From DATAVB01 sp040414495 (GTDB lineage: Bacteria; Actinomycetota; Actinomycetes; Mycobacteriales; QHCD01), in contig JBEDUI010000147.1 of the NCBI GenBank assembly GCA_040414495.1, positions 1-10,156 on the forward strand: 10,156 nucleotides of DNA, read 5' to 3'. The translations under genes and the position numbers were made by a program. Shown here piece by piece: positions 1 through 6,741 of the stretch (its first letter is position 1; each line of letters opens with the position of its first letter). The notes beneath the pieces were generated by a model. That model did not search any database. It saw nothing but the letters and a program-made list of their open reading frames with translations, and was not told where the DNA came from.

Positions 1-200
1 ATCGGCGCCACGGCGTCGCGACAGAGCTCATCGGCGCGACACTGGAGGACATCCGCCGCACCGGCACGAGGATCACCGTCATCTGTCCGGTCGTGCGCGC
101 TTTCATCAACCAGTACCCGCAATACGACGACATGATTGACCCGGTACATCCCGGTGTCCTCAAAGACGATCAACGCGTCCAAAACGATCACCCAAAGTAG
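1..200 (+). CDS. GNAT-family N-acetyltransferase (YjdJ-type), 3' end only
   Basis: This is a partial gene: the window holds only its last 65 codons, in the frame that starts at base 3 and stops with TAG at 198-200. The visible protein begins with RRHGVATELIGATLEDIRR, which matches the acetyl-CoA pyrophosphate-binding loop of GNAT enzymes (R-x-x-G-x-A/G followed by an amphipathic helix). It continues through VICPVVRAFINQYPQYDDMI. The pattern 'V.CP.V..FI..+P.Y.D.' is the signature of the small YjdJ-type GNAT family (PF14542), whose proteins are usually about 90-110 residues. The substrate of this family is poorly known. The tail after PVHPG is longer and more polar than usual. About 110 bp separate it from the next start, so co-transcription is possible but not shown. 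Family assignment rests on my motif recognition. Confidence 0.8.
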   Translation, partial: RRHGVATELIGATLEDIRRTGTRITVICPVVRAFINQYPQYDDMIDPVHPGVLKDDQRVQNDHPK

Positions 201-312
201 ACCGTCAAGGGAATCAGCCTGACAGCAGCATCGCAGGCGTTCGAGTTCATTGCCGGCAACCCGGAATGCTTCGATTGTCATCGAGAATGTGAGCGCGCTG
301 GAAGGAAACTCC

Positions 313-588
313 ATGTCTCATGACCCGCTCATCCACGAACTCAAGGTGGAGGTGGCCGAGGAGTTGGCGCTGGCCGAATCGAACCGGCCGGAGGACCCGG
401 TGCTCGAATCCGATTCCGGTTGGCGACCCAGCCCGCCCGAGGTCAAAGCCTATGAGGCAAGGCTAGTGGCCTTGGATGGCGCGGTCGACGCTGTCGACGA
501 CGAGACGGTCGAGGTCGAGGTGATAACCGAGTCGGCGACTGCGGTCAGCCTCGACCGCGAAGACGAACAAGACTCGTCACCGTCCTGA
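313..588 (+). CDS. Small acidic hypothetical protein (91 aa)
   Basis: I do not recognise this protein. I chose the ATG at 313 because GAAGGAAA at 301-308 makes a good ribosome binding site just upstream. The frame is open back to an ATG at 250, which lacks such a site and would add 21 residues. The protein starts MSHDPLIHELKVEVAEELALAE. It is very rich in Asp and Glu, particularly in its last 40 residues (DAVDDETVEVEVITE and DREDEQDSSPS), and has no signal peptide, membrane segment or cysteine. It is probably cytosolic, mostly disordered at the C-terminus, with a short N-terminal helix. It follows the acetyltransferase gene on the same strand and converges on the LacI-type regulator, with 46 bp between the two stop codons. 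The chance of a spurious ORF is real but reduced by the ribosome site and codon use. Confidence 0.55.
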   Translation: MSHDPLIHELKVEVAEELALAESNRPEDPVLESDSGWRPSPPEVKAYEARLVALDGAVDAVDDETVEVEVITESATAVSLDREDEQDSSPS

Positions 589-634
589 CGCCAGGGCACC
601 GGTTGGAGGTCAGGGCGATGCGACATCGCGCAGC

Positions 635-1702
635 TCAGTCTGTCGTTCCTCGAAATGCCGCGGTAGAGCTCCGGACGACGAGATGGGTAGAAAGCTGCTC
701 ACGATGGATTGGCATCTTTTGCCCGGCTTCTCGTGATGTCCGCATCCGCAGCAGCATACGAAATGCGGCCTCGCCCATTTCCGCGATCGGCTGCCGGACG
801 GTGGTCAGGCCGGGCGTTGACCACGACGCCTCGGGAACGTCGTCGAAGCCCACGACGCTGAGATCTTCGGGAATGCCCATGCCCAGATCTCGGGCAGTAT
901 CGATCACCCCGAGGGCCATCTGGTCCGAGCAAGCAAAGATGGCCGTTGGCGGATTTCGGCACTTAAGCAATGGAGATGCCGCATGCGCGGCCGATCCGCG
1001 CTGCCAGTGACCGTACGAGATCATCGAGGGCGGGACCGTCAGCTCGTAGTCAGCGAGTCCGGAGAGGAAGCCGTCAATCCGGGCGCGGCTGTATAGGTTT
1101 TTGCGGATTCCGCCAACGATGCCGAAGCGGCGATGGCCGCTGTCGAGCAGGTGCTCAGCGGCCGCCCGGCCGCCCTCCCAATTTGTGACACCGACGCTTG
1201 CGACGTCCTGGGGCGGGCGGCTCATCGGATCGATCATGACGACGGGGATGCTGGCTGCGGTGAGCGTTCCCAGCTGGGCGGCGGTCGGGTCGACCAGCAC
1301 GATGATCGCTCCACCGGACGGCCGGCGCAGCAGACGACTCACCCAATTCCCATCGGGGCGGGCGATGGTGATGACGACGTCAGTCTCGGCGGCGGTGGCG
1401 GCGCGCTCGACGCCGGCTAGCGCTCGGTTCGCCCAGGTGCCTTCCACGTTGCTGACGACCAGATCGATCATTGCCGGTGGGATCACCGATCGTGCGGTGC
1501 CGTTACTTCTATCCGCGCGTTGCCGCCCGTAACCGACGTCGTTGACGGCTCGCATGACGCGGTCGCGCGTCTCCTCAGAAACGTCACTGCGGCCGCGGAG
1601 GACCTTGGAAACGGTCGGCACACTCGTGCCGGCGACGGCCGCGACGGTCGCCAGCGTCGGACGAGCCGTCTGCTTTCGACCATCGCCTCCGCGGCTACTC
1701 AC
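635..1702 (-). CDS. LacI-family transcriptional regulator
   Basis: This is a cytoplasmic DNA-binding repressor of the LacI/GalR type, 355 residues, the normal length for the family. Residues about 15-58 form the N-terminal helix-turn-helix (TLATVAAVAGTSVPTVSKVL, then SDVSEETRDRVMRAVNDVGY). The rest is the periplasmic-binding-protein-like sugar-sensing and dimerisation domain, with recognisable segments such as IDLVVSNVEGTWANRALAGV, PVVMIDP, GHRRFGIVGG, ACSDQMALGVIDTARDLGM, PEDLSVVGFDDVPEA and LTTVRQP. The start is GTG at 1702-1700, preceded on the minus strand by a GAGGGGG ribosome site; no in-frame ATG fits. It is divergent from the solute-binding lipoprotein gene at 1881, the classical arrangement in which the regulator controls sugar uptake and itself. 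The effector is probably a carbohydrate, but the sequence does not say which. Confidence 0.95.
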   Translation of the reverse strand: MSSRGGDGRKQTARPTLATVAAVAGTSVPTVSKVLRGRSDVSEETRDRVMRAVNDVGYGRQRADRSNGTARSVIPPAMIDLVVSNVEGTWANRALAGVERAATAAETDVVITIARPDGNWVSRLLRRPSGGAIIVLVDPTAAQLGTLTAASIPVVMIDPMSRPPQDVASVGVTNWEGGRAAAEHLLDSGHRRFGIVGGIRKNLYSRARIDGFLSGLADYELTVPPSMISYGHWQRGSAAHAASPLLKCRNPPTAIFACSDQMALGVIDTARDLGMGIPEDLSVVGFDDVPEASWSTPGLTTVRQPIAEMGEAAFRMLLRMRTSREAGQKMPIHREQLSTHLVVRSSTAAFRGTTD

Positions 1703-1717
1703 GTACTAGACCCCCTC

Positions 1718-1735
1718 AAGTTTGCGAAAGTTTAG
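1718..1735. promoter_or_regulatory. Candidate LacI-type operator next to the regulator start
   Basis: The motif AGTTTGCGAAAGTTTA lies just upstream of the GTG start of the LacI-type gene. It is partly self-complementary around the central GCG (TTT/AAA and AA/TT arms). It closely resembles a second motif at 1793-1809 in the same intergenic region. Binding here would block transcription of the regulator (autorepression). A possible minus-strand promoter overlaps it: TTGTCC (complement of 1753-1758) and TAAACT (complement of 1729-1734) with 18 bp between. This is an inference from the repeated motif and the divergent context. Confidence 0.35.
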
Positions 1736-1792
1736 TAGACATTGCCGTTGTAGGACAAGGATGTCACAATCTCGTGCGCAGGACTCCGTCGG

Positions 1793-1809
1793 AATTTGCG
1801 CAACTTTAA
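1793..1809. promoter_or_regulatory. Candidate LacI-type operator upstream of the solute-binding gene
   Basis: AATTTGCGCAACTTTAA contains the perfect palindrome TTGCGCAA centred on CG, as is common in LacI-family operators. Including AA/TT flanks it forms a 14-bp inverted repeat with one mismatched pair. It shares 13 of 17 positions with the motif at 1718-1735 (AGTTTGCGAAAGTTTAG). It lies about 70 bp before the lipoprotein start, where a repressor would act on the plus-strand promoter. No convincing -10/-35 pair could be assigned. Confidence 0.4.
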
Positions 1810-1880
1810 TTGCTGCCGGGTTGCGACTTCAACGACCAACGGCCGGCTGCCCGCCGGAAGCCCAAGGGAGAAGGACTCGG

Positions 1881-3191
1881 ATGACGAACCAGTTGGGGCC
1901 AGCAGGGGTCAGCCGACGAGGCTTTCTCGCGCTGGCCGGTGGTCTTGGTGTGACCGCGACGCTTGCTGGATGCGGCTCGGGCGGCAGTTCGGGCAAGGCG
2001 ATCAAGTTCTGGAACATGCCGTGGGGCGGGACCGCGTTCAATCCGCTCGACAAGAAGATCACCCTCGCCTACAAGCCCAAGAATGGTTTGCCCTCGGCTA
2101 GCTACCAGGCGGTGCAATGGGCCAACTTCACGACGACCTTCGCCTCGGCCGTCGCATCCAACACGGGACCGGCGGTCAGTTCCGGCAGTGGGACGCAAGC
2201 GTTCCAGTTTGCCGAGCAGGGCAAGATCGCCCTTGCCGATGGGTTGCTTGAGAATTGGAAGAAAACCCCGCTGTACGAGGATTTTCTTCCCGGGCTCTTC
2301 GACACGATGAAGACCAAGAAGGGCTATGTCGCCGTTCCGTACAACCTCGACATGCGCGTGCTCTGGTACAGCAAGTCACTGCTGGAGAAGGCCGGAGTCC
2401 AACCGCCGACCGACTGGCAGTCCTATCTGACGGTCTGCAAAGCGCTCAAAAAGATCGGTGCGTACGGCTTCGGGATCGCCTCGGGCGCCCAGGGCAATGG
2501 GTTCCAGATCATCGTCGGACTCATGATCAACAACGGTGGCGGGATATTTGATGAGGAGCAGAAGCCGAATCTTGTCACCAACGAGAACATCGAGGCGCTG
2601 AACTTCATCGTCGAGATGATCAAGAAGGGCTACATGGATCCTGGCAGCGTTGGATATTCGACCACCAATGCACAGGATCAATGGAAAGCCCGGAAGTTCG
2701 CGATGGGATACGAGGGACCTGGTCTGGCGAACCAGCTCGGCGGGTCGCTCGTCAGTGACATCGTCGTCGGCGATCCGATCAAGAGTGACTCTGGCAAGCA
2801 GGGCGCACTCTATTTCCCCAACAACATCATGATGTACACCAATACGCCTAGCCAGAAGGGCTCCGAGGCGTTCATGACGTACTACTACAAGAACATGGCA
2901 CCGCTGTGGACCAAGAGCACGGGGATCGGTCTTCCCGTTCTCAAATCCATCGCCGCGACCAAGGAATTCCAAGCCGACCGCAACGCTGCAAAATGCATAT
3001 CGGCCTGGCAGCCGATCTGCAAAACCTGGGCGGCACCCGGCGGCGCGGCGCTGTTCTCCAACGTCACCCTGGTCGACAGCACACCCGTCATGACCGCTTT
3101 TGCCCAGAGTCTCCTGTCCCTCAAAGCCACGCCCAAACAGGCGCTTACCACACTTCAAAACGCGCTCACCTCGAAGATCAAAACGTCCTAG
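1881..3191 (+). CDS. Sugar-type ABC transporter solute-binding lipoprotein (Tat-exported)
   Basis: This is an extracytoplasmic solute-binding protein of the carbohydrate ABC-transporter family 1 (SBP_bac_1/8 type), 436 residues, the usual size. Such proteins capture a sugar outside the membrane and deliver it to a permease. I chose the ATG at 1881 because AGGGAGAAGG lies just upstream and the protein then opens with an export signal. That signal is a Tat motif (SRRGF, residues 11-15), a hydrophobic stretch, and a lipobox LAGC with the lipidated Cys at 31. The mature part begins GSGGSSGKAIKFWNMPWGG and includes family-typical segments such as YVAVPYNLDMRVLWYSKSLLEKAG, PPTDWQSYLTVCKAL and FAMGYEGPG. 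It is divergent from a LacI-type regulator. Unusually, no permease or ATPase gene follows: the next 370 bp hold no intact gene, then an unrelated operon. It may use a permease encoded elsewhere or be a leftover of a deleted operon. Confidence 0.93.
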   Translation: MTNQLGPAGVSRRGFLALAGGLGVTATLAGCGSGGSSGKAIKFWNMPWGGTAFNPLDKKITLAYKPKNGLPSASYQAVQWANFTTTFASAVASNTGPAVSSGSGTQAFQFAEQGKIALADGLLENWKKTPLYEDFLPGLFDTMKTKKGYVAVPYNLDMRVLWYSKSLLEKAGVQPPTDWQSYLTVCKALKKIGAYGFGIASGAQGNGFQIIVGLMINNGGGIFDEEQKPNLVTNENIEALNFIVEMIKKGYMDPGSVGYSTTNAQDQWKARKFAMGYEGPGLANQLGGSLVSDIVVGDPIKSDSGKQGALYFPNNIMMYTNTPSQKGSEAFMTYYYKNMAPLWTKSTGIGLPVLKSIAATKEFQADRNAAKCISAWQPICKTWAAPGGAALFSNVTLVDSTPVMTAFAQSLLSLKATPKQALTTLQNALTSKIKTS

Positions 3192-3211
3192 TCGACTGTG
3201 CGGGTCTTTTC

Positions 3212-3280
3212 CGTGATCGGTGTTTCTGGCGGTTGGTTTACAGGTTTCGACGGCCGGGGATCGGTCGCTGAAGATCACGG
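3212..3280. repeat. Long-spaced inverted repeat CCGTGATC / GATCACGG
   Basis: CCGTGATC at 3212-3219 is the exact reverse complement of GATCACGG at 3273-3280, with 53 bp between. Allowing one extra base the match extends outward (CTTTT on the left, CGAAAG on the right). It overlaps the probable transposase remnant. The spacing is too long for a good terminator and no T tract follows. It may be part of the insertion-sequence end or simply chance. Confidence 0.3.
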
Positions 3281-3314
3281 CGAAAGCGTTGTTCAGTGCT
3301 GGCTTCCACCGCAT
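3240..3314 (-). pseudogene. Remnant of an IS256/Mutator-type transposase C-terminus
   Basis: On the minus strand the reading MRWKPALNNAFAVIFSDR followed by SPAVETC resembles the end of many IS256-family (Mutator, DDE) transposases, which close with W-x-x-A-L-N-x-F-A-I-x-F-x-D-R. The catalytic core is absent: upstream sequence in this frame is not recognisable and no transposase start exists. The frame runs on without the stop expected soon after this motif, so the copy is decayed. The sequence beyond it, up to about 3195, looks like the terminal non-coding end of such an element. Only about 25 residues support this, recognised by eye. It lies directly downstream of the lipoprotein gene, where transporter permease genes would be expected. 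Confidence 0.4.
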
Positions 3315-3503
3315 GTCGTGCCCGTCGTTGCCCGCTTGGGTGCTAAGAGTGGGTGACTCGCGGGATCGTTGTAACTGAAGCGCGCTTTCGATTGCAATTC
3401 TTTGCGGGTACGCATCACCCGCCCAACCCCGGTCGTGACACGCACCTGATGTGGGACAGAGCTGGACATACACATCTGGTGAATCCTGTGAGCCCCGTCG
3501 AAT

Positions 3504-3536
3504 GTTCATGTTGAGTTCGGTTCGAGGTCGCTGAAG
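3504..3536 (+). promoter_or_regulatory. Candidate PhoP (PHO) box: three 11-nt direct repeats
   Basis: Three consecutive 11-nt units start with G(T/G)TC: GTTCATGTTGA (3504-3514), GTTCGGTTCGA (3515-3525) and GGTCGCTGAAG (3526-3536). Actinobacterial PhoP binds tandem 11-nt direct repeats with a G(G/T)TCA-type core, usually close to the -35 region of phosphate-starvation genes. Here the units lie about 30-65 bp before the start of an operon encoding an exported phosphoesterase, a typical PhoP target. The first unit fits best (GTTCA); the second and third have G rather than A at the fifth position. No clear -10 box could be assigned after it. Confidence 0.45.
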
Positions 3537-3568
3537 TAGCTGGGCTTCGTGGGGGAGAGGATTTGAGA

Positions 3569-4765
3569 TTGGCCCTTATGAATCCTCATCTCGTGCGTCG
3601 CACCCTCGCGGCGACAACGCTCATAGGCGGGCTGACCAGTGCCGGATTCGTCGGCACCAGCTACGCCGCCCCAACCCCGCAGCTCACGGCGACGGCGACG
3701 CCACCACCGGCAGGGACCCTCACCCAGGTAGACACCAGCCTCCGCCGGCCGGTCGGCGTTTCCGCGTTCAACGGCATGGTCTACATGTCGAACACCAGCC
3801 GCAATCAGGTGTCGGCGCGGGACACCAAAACGGGCGTATCGGCGCCCTTCGCGGGGCTTTTCACGGGAGTCGGCGAGAGCGGGGATGGTGGTCCGGCGAG
3901 CGCTGCCACTTTGAACGGGCCGACCGGCACCGCCGAGGACGCGGCGGGCAACGTCTACATTGCCGATACACGCGACAACGTTGTCCGCAAGGTCGACATT
4001 TCCAGCGGGATCATCACCCGCTTCGCCGGAACAGGCGTGGCCGGTCACGGAGGATTGGGCGGACCGGCAACCCATGCAAAGCTGGACACGCCCCAGGGCG
4101 TGGCGGTCGACGCGGCGGGCGACGTATTCATCGCGGACACCGTTAATAACCGGGTGGACGAGGTACTGCCGAGCGGAATCATCGTCGCCTTTGCCGGTAA
4201 CGGCCAGGCCGGCTACAAGGGTGACGGCCACCAGGCGACTGGAGCCGAGCTCAACGAGCCGACCGCGGTCGCGCTAGACACTTCCGGAAACGTGTATATC
4301 GCCGACGCGGCCAACAACGTGGTCCGGCGCGTCGCCGCCGCCACCGGGGTGATCACGACGGTTGCCGGCGATTTCGCGGCCGGCCAGGCCAACGACGGCC
4401 GGGGTGGTTTCAGCGGCGACGGCGGCCCGGCGACCTCTGCCCAACTGGATGACCCTCAGGGCGTGGCTTTGGACCCGGCCGGTGACCTGTTCATCGCCGA
4501 CCGGTTGAACAACGCCATCCGGGAGGTCACCCCCGACGGAAACATCTTCACCGTGGTCAACCAGGCGGGCACCGATGGCGCCACCCCGGGCGCCGGCGCC
4601 GAGACCAACGGGACGGCTACAGCCTCCAAACTCAACGGCCCCACGGCGGTGGCCGTCGATAACTCCACCGCCACGCTGTGGATTTCGGATACGTCCAACA
4701 GCCGGATTTCGCAGGTCACGGGCCTGGCCCAATCCGGGTCCGCCCCTGGCCCGGTCGCTCCGTGA
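3569..4765 (+). CDS. Secreted NHL-repeat beta-propeller protein
   Basis: This is an exported, probably six-bladed beta-propeller of about 398 residues. I favour the TTG at 3569, eight bases after the strong ribosome site GGGGGAGAGG (3551-3560). The ATG at 3578 is possible but 17 bases away, and the TTG at 3563 is too close. A signal peptide follows: basic VRR, a hydrophobic segment (TLAATTLIGGLTSAGFVG) and a cleavage site after SYA. The mature chain repeats a 50-65-residue unit of the form LNxPxGVAVDxAGNVYIADxxNNxVRxV...GIITxxAG, with blade cores near residues 69, 127, 184, 240, 306 and 369. This is the NHL pattern, a binding scaffold without a catalytic centre. Loops are rich in G-F/Y-S/K-GDGGPAT. 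The gene lies 43 bp upstream of the phosphoesterase gene on the same strand, very likely in one operon. The protein may bind the substrate, cell wall or the enzyme itself; that is inference. Confidence 0.88.
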   Translation: MALMNPHLVRRTLAATTLIGGLTSAGFVGTSYAAPTPQLTATATPPPAGTLTQVDTSLRRPVGVSAFNGMVYMSNTSRNQVSARDTKTGVSAPFAGLFTGVGESGDGGPASAATLNGPTGTAEDAAGNVYIADTRDNVVRKVDISSGIITRFAGTGVAGHGGLGGPATHAKLDTPQGVAVDAAGDVFIADTVNNRVDEVLPSGIIVAFAGNGQAGYKGDGHQATGAELNEPTAVALDTSGNVYIADAANNVVRRVAAATGVITTVAGDFAAGQANDGRGGFSGDGGPATSAQLDDPQGVALDPAGDLFIADRLNNAIREVTPDGNIFTVVNQAGTDGATPGAGAETNGTATASKLNGPTAVAVDNSTATLWISDTSNSRISQVTGLAQSGSAPGPVAP

Positions 4766-4808
4766 CCTGCAAGATCACCCACCGCTACGAGAAATAAAGG
4801 ATCATTTC

Positions 4809-6410
4809 GTGACTGAAGAACGCAAGGATACGTTCGCTTCCAAGCCGTGGCAGGCCAAGATCTCGCGTCGTGGGTTCGTCGGCGGTGGACTCGCCATCGC
4901 CGGCGCCGCAGGGTTTGCGGGCTTCCTACCCGACAGTCTGCTGCAAGCCGCCTCTGCGTCGACCGCCGGCCGTAAGGGGAGCTTCGACCTGAGCCAGGTC
5001 AAGCACCTGGTGTTCTTGATGATGGAAAACCGGAGCTTCGACCATTACTACGGCGCCTACCCCGGCGTGGCTGGCTTTTCCGATCCCCACGCCATTCGTC
5101 TGGCGAATGGGAATTCGGTGTTCCAGCAGCCCGATCCCAACAATCCGGACGGCTATCTGGAGCCGTTCCACCTCGACACGGTTAACACCGGGGCGACGAC
5201 CGTAAGCTCGCTGAGCCACGCCTGGGAAGATCAGCACGCTTCGTGGAATTTGGGGGCGATGGACGGCTGGCTGGCCGCCCACATGGCACAGAATGGCCCG
5301 GTCACGGGGCAATACACGATGGGCTATTACACCCGCGACGACCTCCCATTCCACTGGGCGCTGGCCGATAACTTCACCCTCGGAGACCATTACCACTGCT
5401 CGGTACTCGGTCCCACCAGCCCCAACCGGATTTTCTGGCAAAACGGCACCAACGACCCCCAGGGCCTCGGCGGTGGCCCCATCCTCGATACGGCCACCAT
5501 TCCGGTCCAAACGTACGAGAGCGGTGCGGCGACTCTTTTCAAGGCCGGGATCAGCTACAAGTGGTACGGCGTTACCGGCGGCAACAAAGGCACCTGGCCG
5601 CGTTTCGCGGACGTCATAAATGGTCCCGCGGCCATGAGCCTTCCTGCGCAGGGGGTCGGGACGCTTTTCGGGAACGGCACGCCCGGGGGAATCGGCGATC
5701 CGGCCAATCCCACGGCGGCGACCGACCCGGCGCACCCTTTCGAAGAGGACTGCGCCAACGGGGTTCTGCCCGACGTGTCATTCCTTTATCCGGGCAACAA
5801 CCAGGAACACCCGGGCAACACGCCGCCGCAGTCCGCCCTCGGCGCCCAGGGCATCGCGCAAAAGCTCGACGCCCTGGCGTCCAATGAGGAATTGTGGAAT
5901 ACGACGGTGTTCGTTCTTATCTACGACGAGAACGACGGGTTTTTCGACCACGTCGTGCCGCCCACCCCGAACAAGGCTGATTTCCCCGAGGAATTCGTAA
6001 CCAAGGTGTCCTCGCAGGGCACCGGGACGATCGGCGGGGGTTGGCCGGTCGGTGCGGGGTTCCGGGTGCCGTGCACAATTATTTCGCCCTGGACAGTAGG
6101 CGGGAACATCTTCTCGGGAGTGTCCGACCACACCTCTTGTTTGCGGCTGATTGAATCGGTCGCCGCCGCTGGGGGCCTGTCGGGCCGCGGCCCGGTCACA
6201 TTCCCCAACATCAGCCGCTGGCGGCGCCAAACGTTCGGCGACCTCACCAGTGCGCTCACCCCTGGTAATCCGCAGCCGGCGCCGACCAGCCCAGAATTCG
6301 ACCCCGCCGCCCGCGCGGCCTTCGTGACCGCCCGTACTGAGTCAGCCAAACTGCCGCTGCCCCCGATCCCTGGCGCGGATCAGACCATGCCAAGCCAGCC
6401 GAAAAAGTAG
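4809..6410 (+). CDS. Tat-exported phosphoesterase, phospholipase C/acid phosphatase family (PF04185)
   Basis: This enzyme probably hydrolyses phosphate esters (phospholipids or other phosphomonoesters/diesters) outside the membrane. It has 533 residues, normal for the family. The GTG at 4809 is preceded by AAAGGA (4796-4801) with good spacing. The N-terminus carries a Tat signal (SRRGF, residues 19-23, then a Gly/Ala-rich hydrophobic stretch to about 50). Family motifs in order: HLVFLMMENRSFDHYYG with metal ligands expected at E73-N74; HYHCSVLGPTSPNR with the likely nucleophile T203; VFVLIYDENDGFFDHVVPP with D373-E374 and the following D-H pair; and SDHTS with D440-H441. The assignment of individual residues is by analogy with characterised PF04185 enzymes such as Francisella AcpA. 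It follows the NHL propeller gene at 43 bp. A probable terminator lies 120 bp downstream. Substrate preference cannot be told from sequence. Confidence 0.93.
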   Translation: MTEERKDTFASKPWQAKISRRGFVGGGLAIAGAAGFAGFLPDSLLQAASASTAGRKGSFDLSQVKHLVFLMMENRSFDHYYGAYPGVAGFSDPHAIRLANGNSVFQQPDPNNPDGYLEPFHLDTVNTGATTVSSLSHAWEDQHASWNLGAMDGWLAAHMAQNGPVTGQYTMGYYTRDDLPFHWALADNFTLGDHYHCSVLGPTSPNRIFWQNGTNDPQGLGGGPILDTATIPVQTYESGAATLFKAGISYKWYGVTGGNKGTWPRFADVINGPAAMSLPAQGVGTLFGNGTPGGIGDPANPTAATDPAHPFEEDCANGVLPDVSFLYPGNNQEHPGNTPPQSALGAQGIAQKLDALASNEELWNTTVFVLIYDENDGFFDHVVPPTPNKADFPEEFVTKVSSQGTGTIGGGWPVGAGFRVPCTIISPWTVGGNIFSGVSDHTSCLRLIESVAAAGGLSGRGPVTFPNISRWRRQTFGDLTSALTPGNPQPAPTSPEFDPAARAAFVTARTESAKLPLPPIPGADQTMPSQPKK

Positions 6411-6530
6411 CCGCCCTTCTGTCCCTGCCAATGACGGCTGAAAGGTGAGCAGGTTGCGCCGGGGTGGTTTCTAAGCTCTCCACGTTCGGGAGGCGCATGT
6501 CGTTCACATTCTGCCCCGCTACCACGCGAA

Positions 6531-6563
6531 GGCCCTCGAACCGGATAGGTTCGGGGGCCTTTT
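6531..6563 (+). terminator. Rho-independent terminator of the propeller-phosphoesterase operon
   Basis: GGCCCTCGAACC (6531-6542) pairs with GGTTCGGGGGCC (6548-6559) in a 12-bp stem with one G-T wobble, a 5-nt loop (GGATA), and TTTT straight after (6560-6563). The T tract is on the plus-strand side only, so it acts on the operon ending at 6410. Confidence 0.78.
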
Positions 6564-6730
6564 CGATGCTCGTCGACCGCATGTCGGTCAAGGTCGAGGC
6601 GGAGATCCCGTGTGTGGCAACGGTTTACGGGTTCACGGGCGCCGCCGCAGATGCCGCCGCAGCACTGAGATCGCGGAGATGAATAGCTGGCGATGATGCG
6701 TTCGTGGAAAAGGTGCATCATGGCCAGCGG

Positions 6731-6736
6731 TATACG
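6731..6736 (+). promoter_or_regulatory. Possible -10 box for a leaderless transcript
   Basis: TATACG lies five bases before the ATG at 6742. If it is a -10 element, transcription would start at or next to that ATG, giving a leaderless mRNA, which is common in Actinobacteria. This would explain why no clear ribosome site precedes the gene. No good -35 was found. Weak evidence. Confidence 0.28.
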
Positions 6737-6741
6737 GGCTA

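Larger units (their letters stand above)
3192..3562. other. Gene-poor spacer with probable mobile-element scar
   Basis: No intact gene is visible in this 371-bp stretch. It holds a probable IS256-type transposase remnant on the minus strand (3240-3314), a long-spaced inverted repeat (3212-3219 with 3273-3280), a small hairpin GCGGGT/ACCCGC (3404-3409 with 3417-3422) without a T tract, and PHO-box-like repeats (3504-3536) before the next operon. A minus-strand frame stays open across it and into the lipoprotein gene, but that frame is mainly the shadow of the plus-strand gene. Confidence 0.6.
6411..6741. other. Spacer after the phosphoesterase gene
   Basis: This 331-bp stretch has no convincing gene. 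It holds the terminator at 6531-6563. A plus-strand frame from ATG 6566 to the stop at 6680-6682 would give 38 residues (starts MLVDRMSVKVEAEIPCVATV, ends in an Ala-rich helix) with coding-like third positions and GGGGG 8 bases upstream. However, it begins inside the downstream flank of the terminator and I would not call it. GCCGCCGCA occurs twice near 6643-6662, a short low-complexity repeat. Confidence 0.5.

Noticed and set aside
3404..3422. Hairpin GCGGGT/ACCCGC as terminator of the lipoprotein gene
   Set aside because: Only 6 bp, no T tract, and more than 200 bp from the stop codon.
2376..3509. A 377-codon open frame on the minus strand
   Set aside because: Most of it is antisense to the solute-binding lipoprotein gene. 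Only the short part around 3240-3314 looks like a protein remnant, and that is listed separately.
3506..4231. A 241-codon minus-strand frame over the NHL gene
   Set aside because: Shadow of the repeat-containing propeller gene; no motif of its own.
4575..4808. An in-frame 78-residue extension of the phosphoesterase upstream of 4809
   Set aside because: It overlaps the end of the NHL gene, is Pro/Arg-rich out-of-frame reading, and would bury the Tat signal that starts shortly after GTG 4809.
4926..5735. A 269-codon minus-strand frame over the phosphoesterase gene
   Set aside because: Antisense to a gene with all PF04185 motifs; composition is Arg/Gly/Val-rich without domains.
6531..6559. TTCGAACC/GGTTCG segments resembling a tRNA T-arm
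   Set aside because: No acceptor, D or anticodon arms can be laid out around it; the stem plus T tract is better explained as a terminator.
6464..6682. A 72-codon plus-strand frame
   Set aside because: It runs through the terminator hairpin at 6531-6563 and has no ribosome site; its last 38 codons look coding-like but are too little to call.
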